The notes under the pieces are model-generated. The model searched no databases. It worked only from the letters and a program-made list of their open reading frames with translations, and was not told the origin of the DNA. A stretch of DNA of 50,548 nt from Ichthyobacterium seriolicida (GTDB lineage Bacteria > Bacteroidota > Bacteroidia > Flavobacteriales > Ichthyobacteriaceae): assembly GCF_002369955.1 (NCBI RefSeq), contig NZ_AP014564.1, positions 839,245-889,792 of the forward strand. The letters are read 5' to 3'. A program made the translations under genes and the position numbers. Positions 16,814 to 25,993 of the stretch are shown here, piece after piece. Positions within the stretch are counted from its first letter, which is position 1. Every line of letters starts with the position of its first letter.

Positions 16814-17644
16814 ATGAAGTTCAATCTTAAACTCTTGTTTGGTTTAAGCCGCGCCGCAAGGAAAATATTGGACTTTTGGATATATAAAAATTTCCATGTA
16901 TCTCTATCATCTACCTCTTTGTGTGCCTTGACTCTCAAAGAATTTTCTGGCTCTTATGATCTGTATATTTTGGTTTTTGTATTTTTTTCTACACTTCTAT
17001 CTTATAGATTGTCCAGTTTAGATTTAATAAAGAATTACAAACACTTAAAATCTATATCTAGAACGGATATATTTATTTTAGTCCTTTCTCTTGTTATATG
17101 TCTGGTTGTATTCTTCGAGTTAAAGGCAGATAGCATCTGTGTATTATTTCCTTTTGCAGTTTTATCATTATTGTATTCAGCTCCTTACAGAGGCAATAGG
17201 ATAAGAGAAATTCCATTTGTGAAAATATTTTTGATATCCGCATCATGGACAGTGGCTACAGTTGTATTTCCATTTGTAGAATTAGGAATAAGGATAAATT
17301 TTATCTATCTATTACAGATATTTTTATTTGTATTTGCCATAACTATACCCTTTGATATAAGAGATCTAAAACTAGATGATGCTTCTATGAAAACCATTCC
17401 TCAAGTAGTAGGTAAATGCCGAGCTGTACTAATTTCTATTATCGCCATTGTGATATCTATTTGGCTTTTTATATATCAAAATATAATAAGCGCTGATCTA
17501 TTGACTATTGTAAATGTTATTTTAGTATACGTATTGGGTTGTGTGCTGATATATTTTTCCCCTAGAAATAGAGGGAGATATTATTTCTCTTTTTTTATAG
17601 AAGGGTTGACTATTTTAATGTTTTTATCACATATCTCTGTATAA
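16814..17644 (+). CDS. UbiA-like polytopic membrane protein
   Basis: A 276-residue protein with about eight hydrophobic segments. PFDIRDLKLDD at about 177-187 resembles the second Asp-rich motif of UbiA prenyltransferases, followed by KTIPQVVGK, as in that family. The first Asp-rich motif (NDxxD) is not evident: the matching region reads SYRLSSLDLIKN. The protein may therefore be a diverged or inactive relative. Conserved Bacteroidota proteins of this kind lack an assigned substrate. It is divergent from ligA and 34 bp upstream of surE. Confidence 0.65.
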   Translation: MKFNLKLLFGLSRAARKILDFWIYKNFHVSLSSTSLCALTLKEFSGSYDLYILVFVFFSTLLSYRLSSLDLIKNYKHLKSISRTDIFILVLSLVICLVVFFELKADSICVLFPFAVLSLLYSAPYRGNRIREIPFVKIFLISASWTVATVVFPFVELGIRINFIYLLQIFLFVFAITIPFDIRDLKLDDASMKTIPQVVGKCRAVLISIIAIVISIWLFIYQNIISADLLTIVNVILVYVLGCVLIYFSPRNRGRYYFSFFIEGLTILMFLSHISV

Positions 17645-17678
17645 AGAAGTATTTTTGTTTGCCCAAAAACTAAATAAT

Positions 17679-18497
17679 ATGCAAGAAGATACCCCCCTTA
17701 TATTAGTTACAAATGACGATGGTATAACTGCTCCTGGAATACGAAACTTAATATCTATTATGAATGAAATAGGTCAGGTTGTAGTCGTGGCTCCTGACAA
17801 ACCCCAATCAGGCACATCGCATTCTGTTACTGTGAGAGATATTTTACGAATAAGAAAACAGAATGTTCCGAATAATTCTCATATAGAGTACAGTTGTTCT
17901 GGCACTCCAGCCGACTGCGTTAAAATAGCTAAAAATGAAATTTTAGACAGAAAGCCCGATTTATGTGTTTCAGGTATAAATCACGGTTCTAATGCGGCTA
18001 TAAATGTCATCTATTCTGGCACCATGTCTGCGGCTATAGAGGCGGGGATAGAGGGGATGCCTTCTATAGGTTTTTCTCTTATGGACAAAGACTGGAATGC
18101 TGATTTCAAACCTCTGGAAGAATACATAAGAATGATTACAAAGACTGTTTTAAAACAAGGGATTCCCAGTGGAACAGTATTAAATGTGAATTTCCCTAAA
18201 ATAGATAATATAAAAGGCGTCAGGGTATGCAGGCAATGCAAAGGTAGTTGGAAAGAAGTATTTGAAAGAAGAGTAAATCCAGCTGGAGACACTTATTATT
18301 GGTTAGATGGGGAATTTGTAAACTGGGAGAACACCGATAATCAAGATACAGATATATCGCTGTTAGACTCTGGATACGCTACAGTAGTTCCTGTCAAGTT
18401 TGATATGACTGACTACAATGCCATTCCAAAATTAGATTTTTTAAACATAAATTCTGAGAGTAGCGTAAACCCTGAGAATATTATGCATATGTCTTAA
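17679..18497 (+). CDS. surE: 5'/3'-nucleotidase SurE
   Basis: A metal-dependent nucleoside monophosphate phosphatase (stationary-phase survival protein). The start at 17679 (MQEDTPLILVTNDDG) is chosen over 17655 because it places the metal-binding NDDG near residue 10, as in the family. Other conserved pieces are VVVVAPDKPQSGTSHSVT, YSCSGTPADCVKIA, the active-site block CVSGINHGSNAAINVIYSGT, and SAAIEAGIEGMPSIGFSL. The length of 272 residues is normal. Confidence 0.94.
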   Translation: MQEDTPLILVTNDDGITAPGIRNLISIMNEIGQVVVVAPDKPQSGTSHSVTVRDILRIRKQNVPNNSHIEYSCSGTPADCVKIAKNEILDRKPDLCVSGINHGSNAAINVIYSGTMSAAIEAGIEGMPSIGFSLMDKDWNADFKPLEEYIRMITKTVLKQGIPSGTVLNVNFPKIDNIKGVRVCRQCKGSWKEVFERRVNPAGDTYYWLDGEFVNWENTDNQDTDISLLDSGYATVVPVKFDMTDYNAIPKLDFLNINSESSVNPENIMHMS

Positions 18498-18586
18498 TTA
18501 AAAATTTATTATTTTTGACCCCAATCGAAGTAACCTCTAGCGATAGCCGTACATGTTGCTCGATGGTATAAAATAAAAAATAAAAA

Positions 18587-18946
18587 ATGGATTTATTAAA
18601 ATACGTACAGGATTCTTACGTAAAGGAGAATGAGATACCTAATTTTTCTTCAGGAGACACTATAACTGTAACTTACGAAATCAAAGAAGGTGTTAAGACA
18701 CGTACTCAGTCTTTCAAAGGAGTTGTGTTACAGAGAAGAGGTAGTGGCACTACCGAGACATTTACTATTAGAAAGATGTCTGGAGCTGTAGGTGTAGAGA
18801 GGATATTCCCTATAAACCTGCCTTCTATAAAGAGTATTGAGCTTAATAAAAGAGGTCTTGTTAGAAGAGCTAGAATTTTCTATCTGAGGGAATTAACAGG
18901 TAAAAAAGCTAGAATAAAAGAGGATAAAAGAAAACCTAAAGCTTAA
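18587..18946 (+). CDS. rplS: 50S ribosomal protein L19
   Basis: The product is 119 residues with the L19 core: FSSGDTITVTYEIKEGVKTR near the N-terminus, FKGVVLQRRGSG, ETFTIRKMSGAVGVERIFP, and the basic tail KRGLVRRARIFYLRE. It binds 23S rRNA at the subunit interface. It stands alone here rather than with trmD/rimM, and is followed by a clear terminator. Confidence 0.97.
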   Translation: MDLLKYVQDSYVKENEIPNFSSGDTITVTYEIKEGVKTRTQSFKGVVLQRRGSGTTETFTIRKMSGAVGVERIFPINLPSIKSIELNKRGLVRRARIFYLRELTGKKARIKEDKRKPKA

Positions 18947-18990
18947 AAAAAGAATATCCTAATACTCAAAACATAAGTTTATAAAAAGAT

Positions 18991-19024
18991 AAAGCATCCT
19001 AAAAATATTTGGGGTGCTTTTTTT
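18991..19024 (+). terminator. Intrinsic terminator of rplS
   Basis: AAAGCATCC pairs with GGGGTGCTTT across an AT loop and is followed by T residues. It lies 45 bp past rplS and just ahead of the mutase gene. Confidence 0.75.
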
Positions 19025-19035
19025 AATTACACCAT

Positions 19036-20427
19036 ATGGCACTTTTAAAATCTATCTCTGGAATCAGAGGAACTATAGGGGGAAAGGTTGGGGAAAATTT
19101 AACACCATTAGATGTAGTAAAATTTGTTTCGGCATATGGAACACTTTTAAAAAAAGACAATCCCAATAAAAGATTAAAGGTAAATATAGGTAGAGATTCT
19201 AGAGTCTCTGGAGAGATGATAAGGCAATTGGTAGTCTCTACTCTCCAGGCTTTTGGTATAGATATAGTAGATTTGGGATTAGCTAGCACTCCTACAGTTG
19301 AAATATCTGTTTCTATAGAACGTTCTCAAGGAGGTATTATAATCACAGCTAGTCATAATGAGAAAGAATGGAATGCTTTAAAATTCTTAAATGAAAAAGG
19401 GGAATTCTTGACTTCAAAAGAGAGTGAAGCCCTTTTAGAGTTAGCCCAACGAGACGATTTTGTATTTTCTACAATAGAGGATTTAGGAACATATAGAAAG
19501 GACGACACTTATTCTCAAAAGCATTTGGATGGAATCTTAAAACTTCCTTTGGTAAATACAGAAGTGATAACCCAAGCCAATTATAAAGTTGTGGTAGATG
19601 GCATTAATTCTGTAGGAGGTATTATAGTTCCAGATCTTTTGAGGTTATTGGGAGTGAGCGATATAATAAAATTAAACTGTGATCCTACAGGTCTTTTTTC
19701 ACATAATCCCGAACCGCTAGAAAAAAATTTAGAAGAGGTTTCTAAAAGGGTGGTAGAAGAGAAAGCTGATTTAGGTATAGTTGTAGATCCTGATGTAGAT
19801 AGATTAGTCTTCTTTAATGAGAACGGTTCTATATTCGGAGAAGAGTATACTCTAGTGGCTGTTGCGGATTTTGTCTTGTCTAAGACAAGAGGGGCTGTCG
19901 TATCTAACTTATCTTCTTCAAGGGCTTTAAGTGATATAAGTAAAATATACAATTGTGATTATTATAGCAGTGCCGTTGGAGAGGTAAATGTCGTAGAAAA
20001 GATGAAAGAGACAAAGGCTGTAATAGGAGGGGAGGGTAATGGAGGCGTAATATATCCAGCTTATCACTATGGAAGAGATGCTCTAGTTGGAATAGCTCTT
20101 TTTTTAACACATCTAGCTAGTAAAAATCAGAGTATGACTGCCCTTAAAAACACCTATCCAAAGTATGCTATGATCAAAGATAAGATAGAATTATCGCCAG
20201 ATCTGAATATAGATGAGGTTATGGGTTATTTAAAAAATAAATATTCCTCAGAGAAAATAACCGATATAGACGGAGTTAAAATAGATTTTTCAAAGTCATG
20301 GGTTCATCTGAGAAAATCAAATACTGAGCCCATAGTACGAATATATGCAGAGGCTGTAAATCAATCCCAAGCAGATGAATTGGTAAAGAAAATAATCGGA
20401 GATATTAAATCGTATGCATATATCTAA
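19036..20427 (+). CDS. glmM: Phosphoglucosamine mutase (phosphohexomutase family)
   Basis: A 463-residue alpha-D-phosphohexomutase. The catalytic phosphoserine is in ITASHNEKEWNALK (near residue 104), the metal site is DPDVDRLVF, the sugar-specificity loop GEGNGGVIYP and the phosphate-binding loop RKSNTEPIVRIYAE. GlmM makes glucosamine-1-phosphate for UDP-GlcNAc and hence peptidoglycan and LPS. The GEGNGG loop and the short C-terminus favour GlmM over a phosphomannomutase, though mixed specificity occurs in Bacteroidota. It starts 12 bp after the rplS terminator. Confidence 0.85.
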   Translation: MALLKSISGIRGTIGGKVGENLTPLDVVKFVSAYGTLLKKDNPNKRLKVNIGRDSRVSGEMIRQLVVSTLQAFGIDIVDLGLASTPTVEISVSIERSQGGIIITASHNEKEWNALKFLNEKGEFLTSKESEALLELAQRDDFVFSTIEDLGTYRKDDTYSQKHLDGILKLPLVNTEVITQANYKVVVDGINSVGGIIVPDLLRLLGVSDIIKLNCDPTGLFSHNPEPLEKNLEEVSKRVVEEKADLGIVVDPDVDRLVFFNENGSIFGEEYTLVAVADFVLSKTRGAVVSNLSSSRALSDISKIYNCDYYSSAVGEVNVVEKMKETKAVIGGEGNGGVIYPAYHYGRDALVGIALFLTHLASKNQSMTALKNTYPKYAMIKDKIELSPDLNIDEVMGYLKNKYSSEKITDIDGVKIDFSKSWVHLRKSNTEPIVRIYAEAVNQSQADELVKKIIGDIKSYAYI

Positions 20428-20525
20428 ATATTGTTTATTCTGTTTTTGCAGGATTTTAGCAGTGTCAATATAGTTCGTATTATTTCATACCTTTACGCTT
20501 TCTTAATCTTTAAAAACTCATTCCT

Positions 20526-20822
20526 ATGTTAAAAAACAATACTAAAAAATTCTTGTGTGCAATTTGTATTACACTTTTAAGTTCTTGTTATTCTCATACC
20601 ATGATACATGGTAAAGGGCCCCAAAAAGGAATAGATACACATATAACAAATCATTATTTAATGGGTGGTTTGGTCCCTATTCATGTGCCTAATCCGTATG
20701 ATAAAATATCGGATACTGAAAAAGATTTTTCTATAAATATTCAAGTGAGCTTTGTAGATTTTTTAGTACGTGCTTTGACAGTAGGTTTTTATACCCCAAC
20801 AACTACAACGATTACAAAATAA
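20526..20822 (+). CDS. Bor-family lipoprotein
   Basis: A 98-residue lipoprotein with signal peptide and lipobox LLSSCYSH. The body, with GPQKGIDTHITNHYLMGGLVPIHVPNPYD and a C-terminal hydrophobic stretch FLVRALTVGFYTPTTTTI, resembles Bor/Iss proteins, small outer-membrane lipoproteins first known from phage lambda and linked to serum resistance in E. coli. The assignment rests on the lipobox, the NHYxxxGLVP-like core and the size. It is flanked by housekeeping genes with no phage genes nearby. Confidence 0.6.
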   Translation: MLKNNTKKFLCAICITLLSSCYSHTMIHGKGPQKGIDTHITNHYLMGGLVPIHVPNPYDKISDTEKDFSINIQVSFVDFLVRALTVGFYTPTTTTITK

Positions 20823-20899
20823 TTAATGGGTCAAAAAACTCTTTTAAGTTATCTTAATCTTATGAGGTTAAAAAAGATTTAATTCCCTTTGTTTTTTTA

Positions 20900-20907
20900 T
20901 AAATTTG
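20900..20907 (+). promoter_or_regulatory. -7 element of the bacilliredoxin gene
   Basis: TAAATTTG, an exact TAnnTTTG match, is 35 bp before the ATG at 20943. Confidence 0.5.
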
Positions 20908-20942
20908 CGCAGATTTTTACTTTCATCTAAACTAAAAATAAT

Positions 20943-21356
20943 ATGTATCCAAAGGATTTGTATGAGCCTATGAAGTACGATTTGGTAAAACATGGTTTTG
21001 AAGATCTTAAAACTTCTGAAGAAGTAGAGAAATTTATGAGTAAAGAGGGGCTCAGTATACTAATTGTAAATTCAGTTTGTGGTTGTGCTGCAGCTAATGC
21101 TAGGCCAGCTGTCAAAAATTCTTTAAATAGTGTAAACAGACCTAAAAATCTAGGAACTGTTTTTGCTGGGGTCGACAGAGAGGCTGTCGATATGGCTAGA
21201 AAATATATGTTGCCATTCCCTGCTTCTTCACCATCTATAGCAATTTTCAAAGATGGGAAATTGGTTCATATGATAGAAAGACACAATATAGAAGGTAGAG
21301 AGATGGAAGATATAACATCTGATATAGTTTCTGTGTACGATAAAAACTCTTTTTGA
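20943..21356 (+). CDS. BrxA/BrxB-family bacilliredoxin
   Basis: A 137-residue thioredoxin-fold protein of the YphP/YqiW (DUF1094) family. The signature CGC active site is seen in NSVCGCAAANARPAV (around residues 45-50). Family members remove bacillithiol from protein thiols. Many Bacteroidota make bacillithiol, but no bacillithiol synthesis gene lies in this window, so that link is inferred. Other family blocks are FAGVDREAVDMARKYM and PFPASSPSIAIFKDGKLVHMIERH. It has its own promoter-like element. Confidence 0.9.
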   Translation: MYPKDLYEPMKYDLVKHGFEDLKTSEEVEKFMSKEGLSILIVNSVCGCAAANARPAVKNSLNSVNRPKNLGTVFAGVDREAVDMARKYMLPFPASSPSIAIFKDGKLVHMIERHNIEGREMEDITSDIVSVYDKNSF

Positions 21357-21424
21357 GATAAAATTATTCACATAGTGGTTTAATAATTTTTTATATTTAA
21401 TTGTAGTTTTTGCAAAAAAGGAAT

Positions 21425-21432
21425 TAAATTTG
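21425..21432 (+). promoter_or_regulatory. -7 element before tRNA-Phe
   Basis: TAAATTTG fits the consensus and lies 68 bp before the tRNA. A small hairpin with a T run sits between them. Confidence 0.45.
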
Positions 21433-21434
21433 CA

Positions 21435-21462
21435 CACCTCAAACGATGAGGTGCATTTTTTT
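21435..21462 (+). terminator. Hairpin with T run between the brxA-like gene and tRNA-Phe
   Basis: CACCTC-AAACGAT-GAGGTG followed by seven T residues. It could terminate the upstream gene. It could also end a very short RNA started at the promoter directly before it. Confidence 0.55.
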
Positions 21463-21500
21463 GCTTTTTAATTTTATTAGGAAGTTTTGATTATTGCTTA

Positions 21501-21573
<73 letters not shown>

Positions 21574-21690
21574 CTTTTACTTTTCTCTTTACGCTGAGAC
21601 GAGATTTTGTTCTTCAATAGGAAGATAATTATAATAACCCTTTTAATTCTCGTTAAGCTTTTTTCTAAGTTCTCTATAGAACAAGCAGTA

Positions 21691-22800
21691 TTATATTTTA
21701 GACTCGAAAAATTTCCCTGGTGAGCTAGTTATTAATCCCTTTAACTCCAAATTAAACATGATGTCTAGGATTATATGAGATGGTTTTTTAGATAGTATTA
21801 CTATTTGGTCTATTTGCAATTTTCCTTTGCTTTGTAGCAAGGATATAATATCCTCTTCATCTTTATTCAAAGATATCTCAGTAGGTTTTATTTGAGTGTT
21901 ATCATTTGTGTAACAATCCCAGTTTAGATGTTTTTCCATATCCTCATATGAATAGAATATATTAGCCTTATTCTTAGATATAAGCCAGTTGCAACCTTGA
22001 CTGTATAAATCTGTGCTTCTGCCTGGGACAGCAAATACTTCTCTATTGTAAGAATTAGATAAGTCTGCTGTTATAATAGCGCCTCCTTTAAGAGGCGATT
22101 CCACTACTACTATTCCTTCGCTAATGCCTGCTATTATTCTGTTTCTTTTAGGGAAATTTTCTCTTTTAGGAGAAGTATAGAAAGGAAATTCTGTAATTAG
22201 TAATCCTTTTTCGGCTATTTCCATTGCTTCCTTGTAATGTGCTTTAGGATATATTTCATTTAACCCATGACCTAGAATAGCCACGGCTAGTAAATTGTTA
22301 TTTAAAGTTTGCTCATGTGCACATATGTCTACGCCATAGGCCATTCCACTTACTATTACTAGGTCTTGTCGTTTTATGTCTCCTATGATTTTTTTGCAAA
22401 AATCTCTTCCGTAAGAAGTCATTTTTCTAGTGCCTACAACACTCAGTATTTTCTTTTTGTTTATGTCAATATTTCCTTTTGTAAATAATAAAACAGGAGC
22501 ATCGTGACAGTGTCTCAGATTCTTAGGGTATCTCTTGTCTGAGATAGTCCATATGTCAATGTTCTTTTTGAGAGATATCTCTATTTCTTTTTCTGCTTTT
22601 ACTAAAGAATCTTTACTTTGGCGGGTCAAAGAGTATATAGCTCTTTTGTTTATATTGGGAATCTTGTACAAGTATTCTTTATTTTCTGAAAATACTTCAG
22701 ATGCACTTCCACAGGCTTCTATTAGTTTTCTAGCTGTGATATCACCTATGTCTTTAGAGAATTTTAAAGCTAGGGTATAGAGAGTTTCATTATTTGCCAC
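21691..22800 (-). CDS. dprA: DNA-processing protein DprA
   Basis: DprA loads RecA on incoming single strands in natural transformation. The 369 residues contain an N-terminal helix-hairpin-helix region and the Rossmann DprA/Smf domain: VVGTRKMTSYGRDF, VSGMAYGVDICAH, AVAILGHGLNEIYP, PKRNRIIAGISEG and GGAIITADLSNSYNREVFAVPG. A C-terminal winged-helix-like domain (DEEDIISLLQSKGKLQIDQI) follows. The gene is intact, so a route for taking up the foreign pieces seen elsewhere is at least conceivable. No other competence gene is visible here. Confidence 0.95.
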   Translation of the reverse strand: MANNETLYTLALKFSKDIGDITARKLIEACGSASEVFSENKEYLYKIPNINKRAIYSLTRQSKDSLVKAEKEIEISLKKNIDIWTISDKRYPKNLRHCHDAPVLLFTKGNIDINKKKILSVVGTRKMTSYGRDFCKKIIGDIKRQDLVIVSGMAYGVDICAHEQTLNNNLLAVAILGHGLNEIYPKAHYKEAMEIAEKGLLITEFPFYTSPKRENFPKRNRIIAGISEGIVVVESPLKGGAIITADLSNSYNREVFAVPGRSTDLYSQGCNWLISKNKANIFYSYEDMEKHLNWDCYTNDNTQIKPTEISLNKDEEDIISLLQSKGKLQIDQIVILSKKPSHIILDIMFNLELKGLITSSPGKFFESKI

Positions 22801-22881
22801 TTTAAAAGATGTTATGATAAAAAACAGATTCTACAATCCGCAATTTATTAAAAAATACTTCCTAAGGGGCAGAGGGGTATT

Positions 22882-23310
22882 TTATTTTTTTATATCCCCA
22901 TCTATATTATTCAGGCTCTTGTTAGAAGTGTCTTTTGATTTATGAGTGTCGCTCATAGTGCAAGTAGAATTGAAGATTGCGCCTTTTTCTATGGCTATTT
23001 TAGGTGTTTTTACATCTCCAGTTATATTGGCTGTAGGTTTTATATATAAAAAGTCTGATATTATCAGATTGCCTTCTACTTTCCCTTCTATGCTAGCTTC
23101 ATTAGAATTGATATTTCCTTTTATAGAGCCTGATTCGCCTAAAATTACTTTTCCCTCACAGGATATATCTCCTATTATGCTTCCATCTACACGGATATTA
23201 GATAAAGAAACTATACTTCCTTTTATGGTAGTAGTTTCACTAATTTTATCCACTTTGTTTTCCATATCTATTACCTTTTTCTTAGTTTTTTCTTCTTTAT
23301 TTAAGAACAT
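22882..23310 (-). CDS. Bactofilin
   Basis: A 142-residue polymer-forming cytoskeletal protein. The beta-helix repeats begin at TTIKGSIVSLSNIRVDGSI and run through GDISCEGKVILGESGSIKGNI, GKVEGNLIISDFLYI and ANITGDVKTPKIAIEKGAIFN. Basic and polar tails lie on both sides. Bactofilins shape or organise the envelope. A -7 element (23370-23377, minus) precedes it. Confidence 0.9.
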   Translation of the reverse strand: MFLNKEEKTKKKVIDMENKVDKISETTTIKGSIVSLSNIRVDGSIIGDISCEGKVILGESGSIKGNINSNEASIEGKVEGNLIISDFLYIKPTANITGDVKTPKIAIEKGAIFNSTCTMSDTHKSKDTSNKSLNNIDGDIKK

Positions 23311-23369
23311 TGCTTTTTTACATTTCTATTGTTAAATAGCCAAGATTACCCTGATTTTATATAGGCGAG

Positions 23370-23377
23370 CAAATATA
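23370..23377 (-). promoter_or_regulatory. -7 element of the bactofilin gene
   Basis: TATATTTG on the minus strand, 60 bp before the ATG. Confidence 0.45.
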
Positions 23378-23601
23378 AATCTTTATTTCAAGGAGCATTG
23401 CATAAAGTTTATCTGACATATAATTGCGTGTGTTTAGATAAAGTTTTCATGAACCCCTGAGTTAGAACAATCTCCAAAAAAAAACATGTTGCCATTGGCT
23501 TTGAGTTAAAATAATTCTAGTGTTTGTAGCGACTTATTTGACTCAATTTTACCAATTGAATTCAGATTGTGATTTAAAATTTTTTAAATGAACAATTTTT
23601 C

Positions 23602-23609
23602 TAAATTTG
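23602..23609 (+). promoter_or_regulatory. -7 element of the pyrophosphatase gene
   Basis: TAAATTTG, 24 bp before the ATG at 23634. The 190 bp upstream, to the bactofilin promoter, hold no recognised feature. Confidence 0.5.
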
Positions 23610-23633
23610 CAGACTTTCCAAAGTTAATTAATA

Positions 23634-25877
23634 ATGAAACTGACTTTTATTTACTTAATCCCTCTCATGGGAATTTTAGGTTTGTTTGTTATGACTATCA
23701 AGTCATTGTGGGTGAATAAGCAAGATGAGGGAGATAAGGATATGGCTGAATTAGCAAAGTACATAGCCGATGGTGCTTTAACATTTTTAAAAGCAGAATG
23801 GAAGATATTGAGTTATTTCGTATTTGTGTCTTCTTTGTTATTAGCTTATTCTGGTTCCTTAGTAGAGGAATCACATCCTTCTATAGCTATATCTTTTATC
23901 ATAGGTGCTGTATTTTCAGCTTTTTCAGGTTATTTGGGTATGCGTGTCGCTACTAAGGCTAATGTTAGAACAGCACAGGCTGCTAAGACATCTTTGGTTA
24001 AAGCCTTCAAAGTTTCATTCACAGGTGGTTCAGTTATGGGTTTAGGCGTTGCCAGTCTTGCTGTTATAGGTATGGGGAGTTTATTTATAGTCCTTTTGAG
24101 CATTTTTGTTCCTGAGAGTGCCATAGCAACGAGTATAGAGATGAAGACTGCTATTGAGATTCTAGCTGGTTTTTCTCTAGGAGCTGAATCAATAGCCCTT
24201 TTCGCTCGTGTAGGAGGGGGTATTTACACTAAGGCCGCCGATGTGGGGGCTGACTTAGTAGGTAAGGTGGAAGCTGGAATTCCAGAGGATGATCCCAGAA
24301 ATCCTGCGACTATAGCCGATAATGTGGGGGATAATGTGGGTGACGTTGCAGGTATGGGAGCGGATTTATTCGGATCTTATGTAGCGACTATACTAGCTAC
24401 TATGGTATTAGGTCAAGAAATAAGTGTGTTAGATAATTTTCAAGGTATGTCTCCTATATTGTTGCCAATGTTGATAGCGGGTGTAGGGCTTTTGTGTTCT
24501 ATAGTGGGCATGTTGTTTGTAAGCATAAAAAAGGAACAAGGCGATGTTCAAAAAGCTCTCAACATAGGTAATTGGATTTCAATTTTATTGACTGTTATAG
24601 GCTCTTATTTTTTAGTCTGTTACATATTGCCAGATAAACTTTCTCTTAGATCTTATGAATTTACATCTATGGGAGTTTTTTGGGCAATTGTAATCGGTTC
24701 TATTGTGGGCGCTCTTATGAGTTGGATTACTGAATATTACACAGTTATTGGTAAAAGACCTGTTAATTCTATTGTTCAACAATCCTCTACAGGTCATGCT
24801 ACAAATATAATAGGAGGTCTTTCTGTAGGTATGGAATCTACGGTCATTCCTATTATAATTCTATCTGTTGGGATTACCTCGTCGTATTATTTTGCTGGCT
24901 TGTATGGTGTGGCTATAGCTGCTACTGGAATGATGTCTACTACTGCCATGCAGTTAGCCATAGATGCTTTTGGCCCTATAGCTGATAATGCTGGAGGTAT
25001 AGCTCAAATGAGTGGTTTGCCTAAAGAAGTTAGAGATAGGACAGATATATTAGATTCTGTAGGAAATACTACGGCTGCTACAGGTAAGGGGTTTGCCATA
25101 GCTTCTGCGGCTTTGACAGCTTTGGCATTATTTGCAGCTTTTGTAGGAATGGCTGGTATAGACAGTATAGATATATATAAGGCTCCTGTATTAGCAGCGT
25201 TATTCATAGGGGCTATGATTCCATTTATTTTTTCTTCTTTATCTATAGCCGCTGTAGGTAGAGCTGCTATGGATATGGTAAATGAGGTTCGTAGACAGTT
25301 TAAAGAAATACCTGGGATAATGGAGGGTAAAGCCATGCCAGAATACGATAAATGTGTAGATATTTCTACTAAGGCTTCTTTGAGGGAGATGGTTTTTCCT
25401 GGGGCAATAGCTTTATTAGTTCCCGTATTAGTTGGTTTTGGACTAAACGGATTTTTTAAGGATGTTTCTTCAGCTGAAATATTAGGAGGTTTATTAGCAG
25501 GAGTTACAGTCTCTGGAGTGCTTATGGGCATATTTCAGAATAATTCGGGTGGAGCTTGGGATAATGCTAAGAAATCTTTTGAAAAGGGAGTTGAGATAAA
25601 TGGAAAGATGGAATACAAGGGGTCAGAGGCGCATTCGGCCTCTATTACTGGAGATACTGTTGGAGATCCTTTTAAGGATACTTCAGGTCCATCTATGAAT
25701 ATTCTGATTAAATTAATGTCTATAGTATCTTTGATTATAGCGCCACATATAGGAGTTATCTCTAATGAAGATTGTGAGAGTAGTAAAAGAAACAGAGGTG
25801 GTTGTAAACAAACTATAGAACTGAATGCTCAAAAGGTTACAGGATGTTGTAAAAAAATGTCACCAAAGCATGGGTAA
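23634..25877 (+). CDS. hppA: Membrane-bound ion-translocating pyrophosphatase
   Basis: A 747-residue polytopic enzyme that couples pyrophosphate hydrolysis to H+ and/or Na+ export. The catalytic signature is unmistakable: GGGIYTKAADVGADLVGKVE, then EDDPRNPATIADNVGDNVGD and VAGMGADLFGSY. Near residue 480 the sequence reads GNTTAATGKGFA. Alanine at the position where K+-independent enzymes have Lys places it in the K+-dependent group. Glu in FSLGAESIALFARVGGG is a feature of Na+-pumping members, so Na+ transport is likely though not proven. After the last membrane segment there is an extra tail of about 35 residues rich in Cys (EDCESSK, GGCKQ, GCCKKM), which is unusual. Confidence 0.95.
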   Translation: MKLTFIYLIPLMGILGLFVMTIKSLWVNKQDEGDKDMAELAKYIADGALTFLKAEWKILSYFVFVSSLLLAYSGSLVEESHPSIAISFIIGAVFSAFSGYLGMRVATKANVRTAQAAKTSLVKAFKVSFTGGSVMGLGVASLAVIGMGSLFIVLLSIFVPESAIATSIEMKTAIEILAGFSLGAESIALFARVGGGIYTKAADVGADLVGKVEAGIPEDDPRNPATIADNVGDNVGDVAGMGADLFGSYVATILATMVLGQEISVLDNFQGMSPILLPMLIAGVGLLCSIVGMLFVSIKKEQGDVQKALNIGNWISILLTVIGSYFLVCYILPDKLSLRSYEFTSMGVFWAIVIGSIVGALMSWITEYYTVIGKRPVNSIVQQSSTGHATNIIGGLSVGMESTVIPIIILSVGITSSYYFAGLYGVAIAATGMMSTTAMQLAIDAFGPIADNAGGIAQMSGLPKEVRDRTDILDSVGNTTAATGKGFAIASAALTALALFAAFVGMAGIDSIDIYKAPVLAALFIGAMIPFIFSSLSIAAVGRAAMDMVNEVRRQFKEIPGIMEGKAMPEYDKCVDISTKASLREMVFPGAIALLVPVLVGFGLNGFFKDVSSAEILGGLLAGVTVSGVLMGIFQNNSGGAWDNAKKSFEKGVEINGKMEYKGSEAHSASITGDTVGDPFKDTSGPSMNILIKLMSIVSLIIAPHIGVISNEDCESSKRNRGGCKQTIELNAQKVTGCCKKMSPKHG

Positions 25878-25917
25878 TATTTTTATAAAAAAAATCTGTT
25901 ATTGAAAATAAAAGTAT

Positions 25918-25925
25918 TAGATTTG
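25918..25925 (+). promoter_or_regulatory. -7 element of the TPR lipoprotein gene
   Basis: TAGATTTG, a TAnnTTTG match, 68 bp before the ATG. Confidence 0.4.
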
Positions 25926-25993
25926 CCGCTTCTAGCTACTTTTTAGCTATTAAAATTGTAATAAATAAAATTAAATTATCAAAGAAAACATCT

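Noticed and set aside
18498-18586. Ribosomal-protein leader upstream of rplS
   Set aside because: The 89 bp hold some short complementary words but no hairpin resembling a known L19 leader could be drawn with confidence.
20526-20822. Prophage remnant suggested by the Bor-like gene
   Set aside because: No integrase, att repeat or other phage gene lies nearby; Bor-like lipoproteins also occur in chromosomes without phage.
23378-23601. Possible riboswitch in the bactofilin-pyrophosphatase interval
   Set aside because: No conserved aptamer pattern was recognised and the -7 element near 23602 leaves only a short leader.
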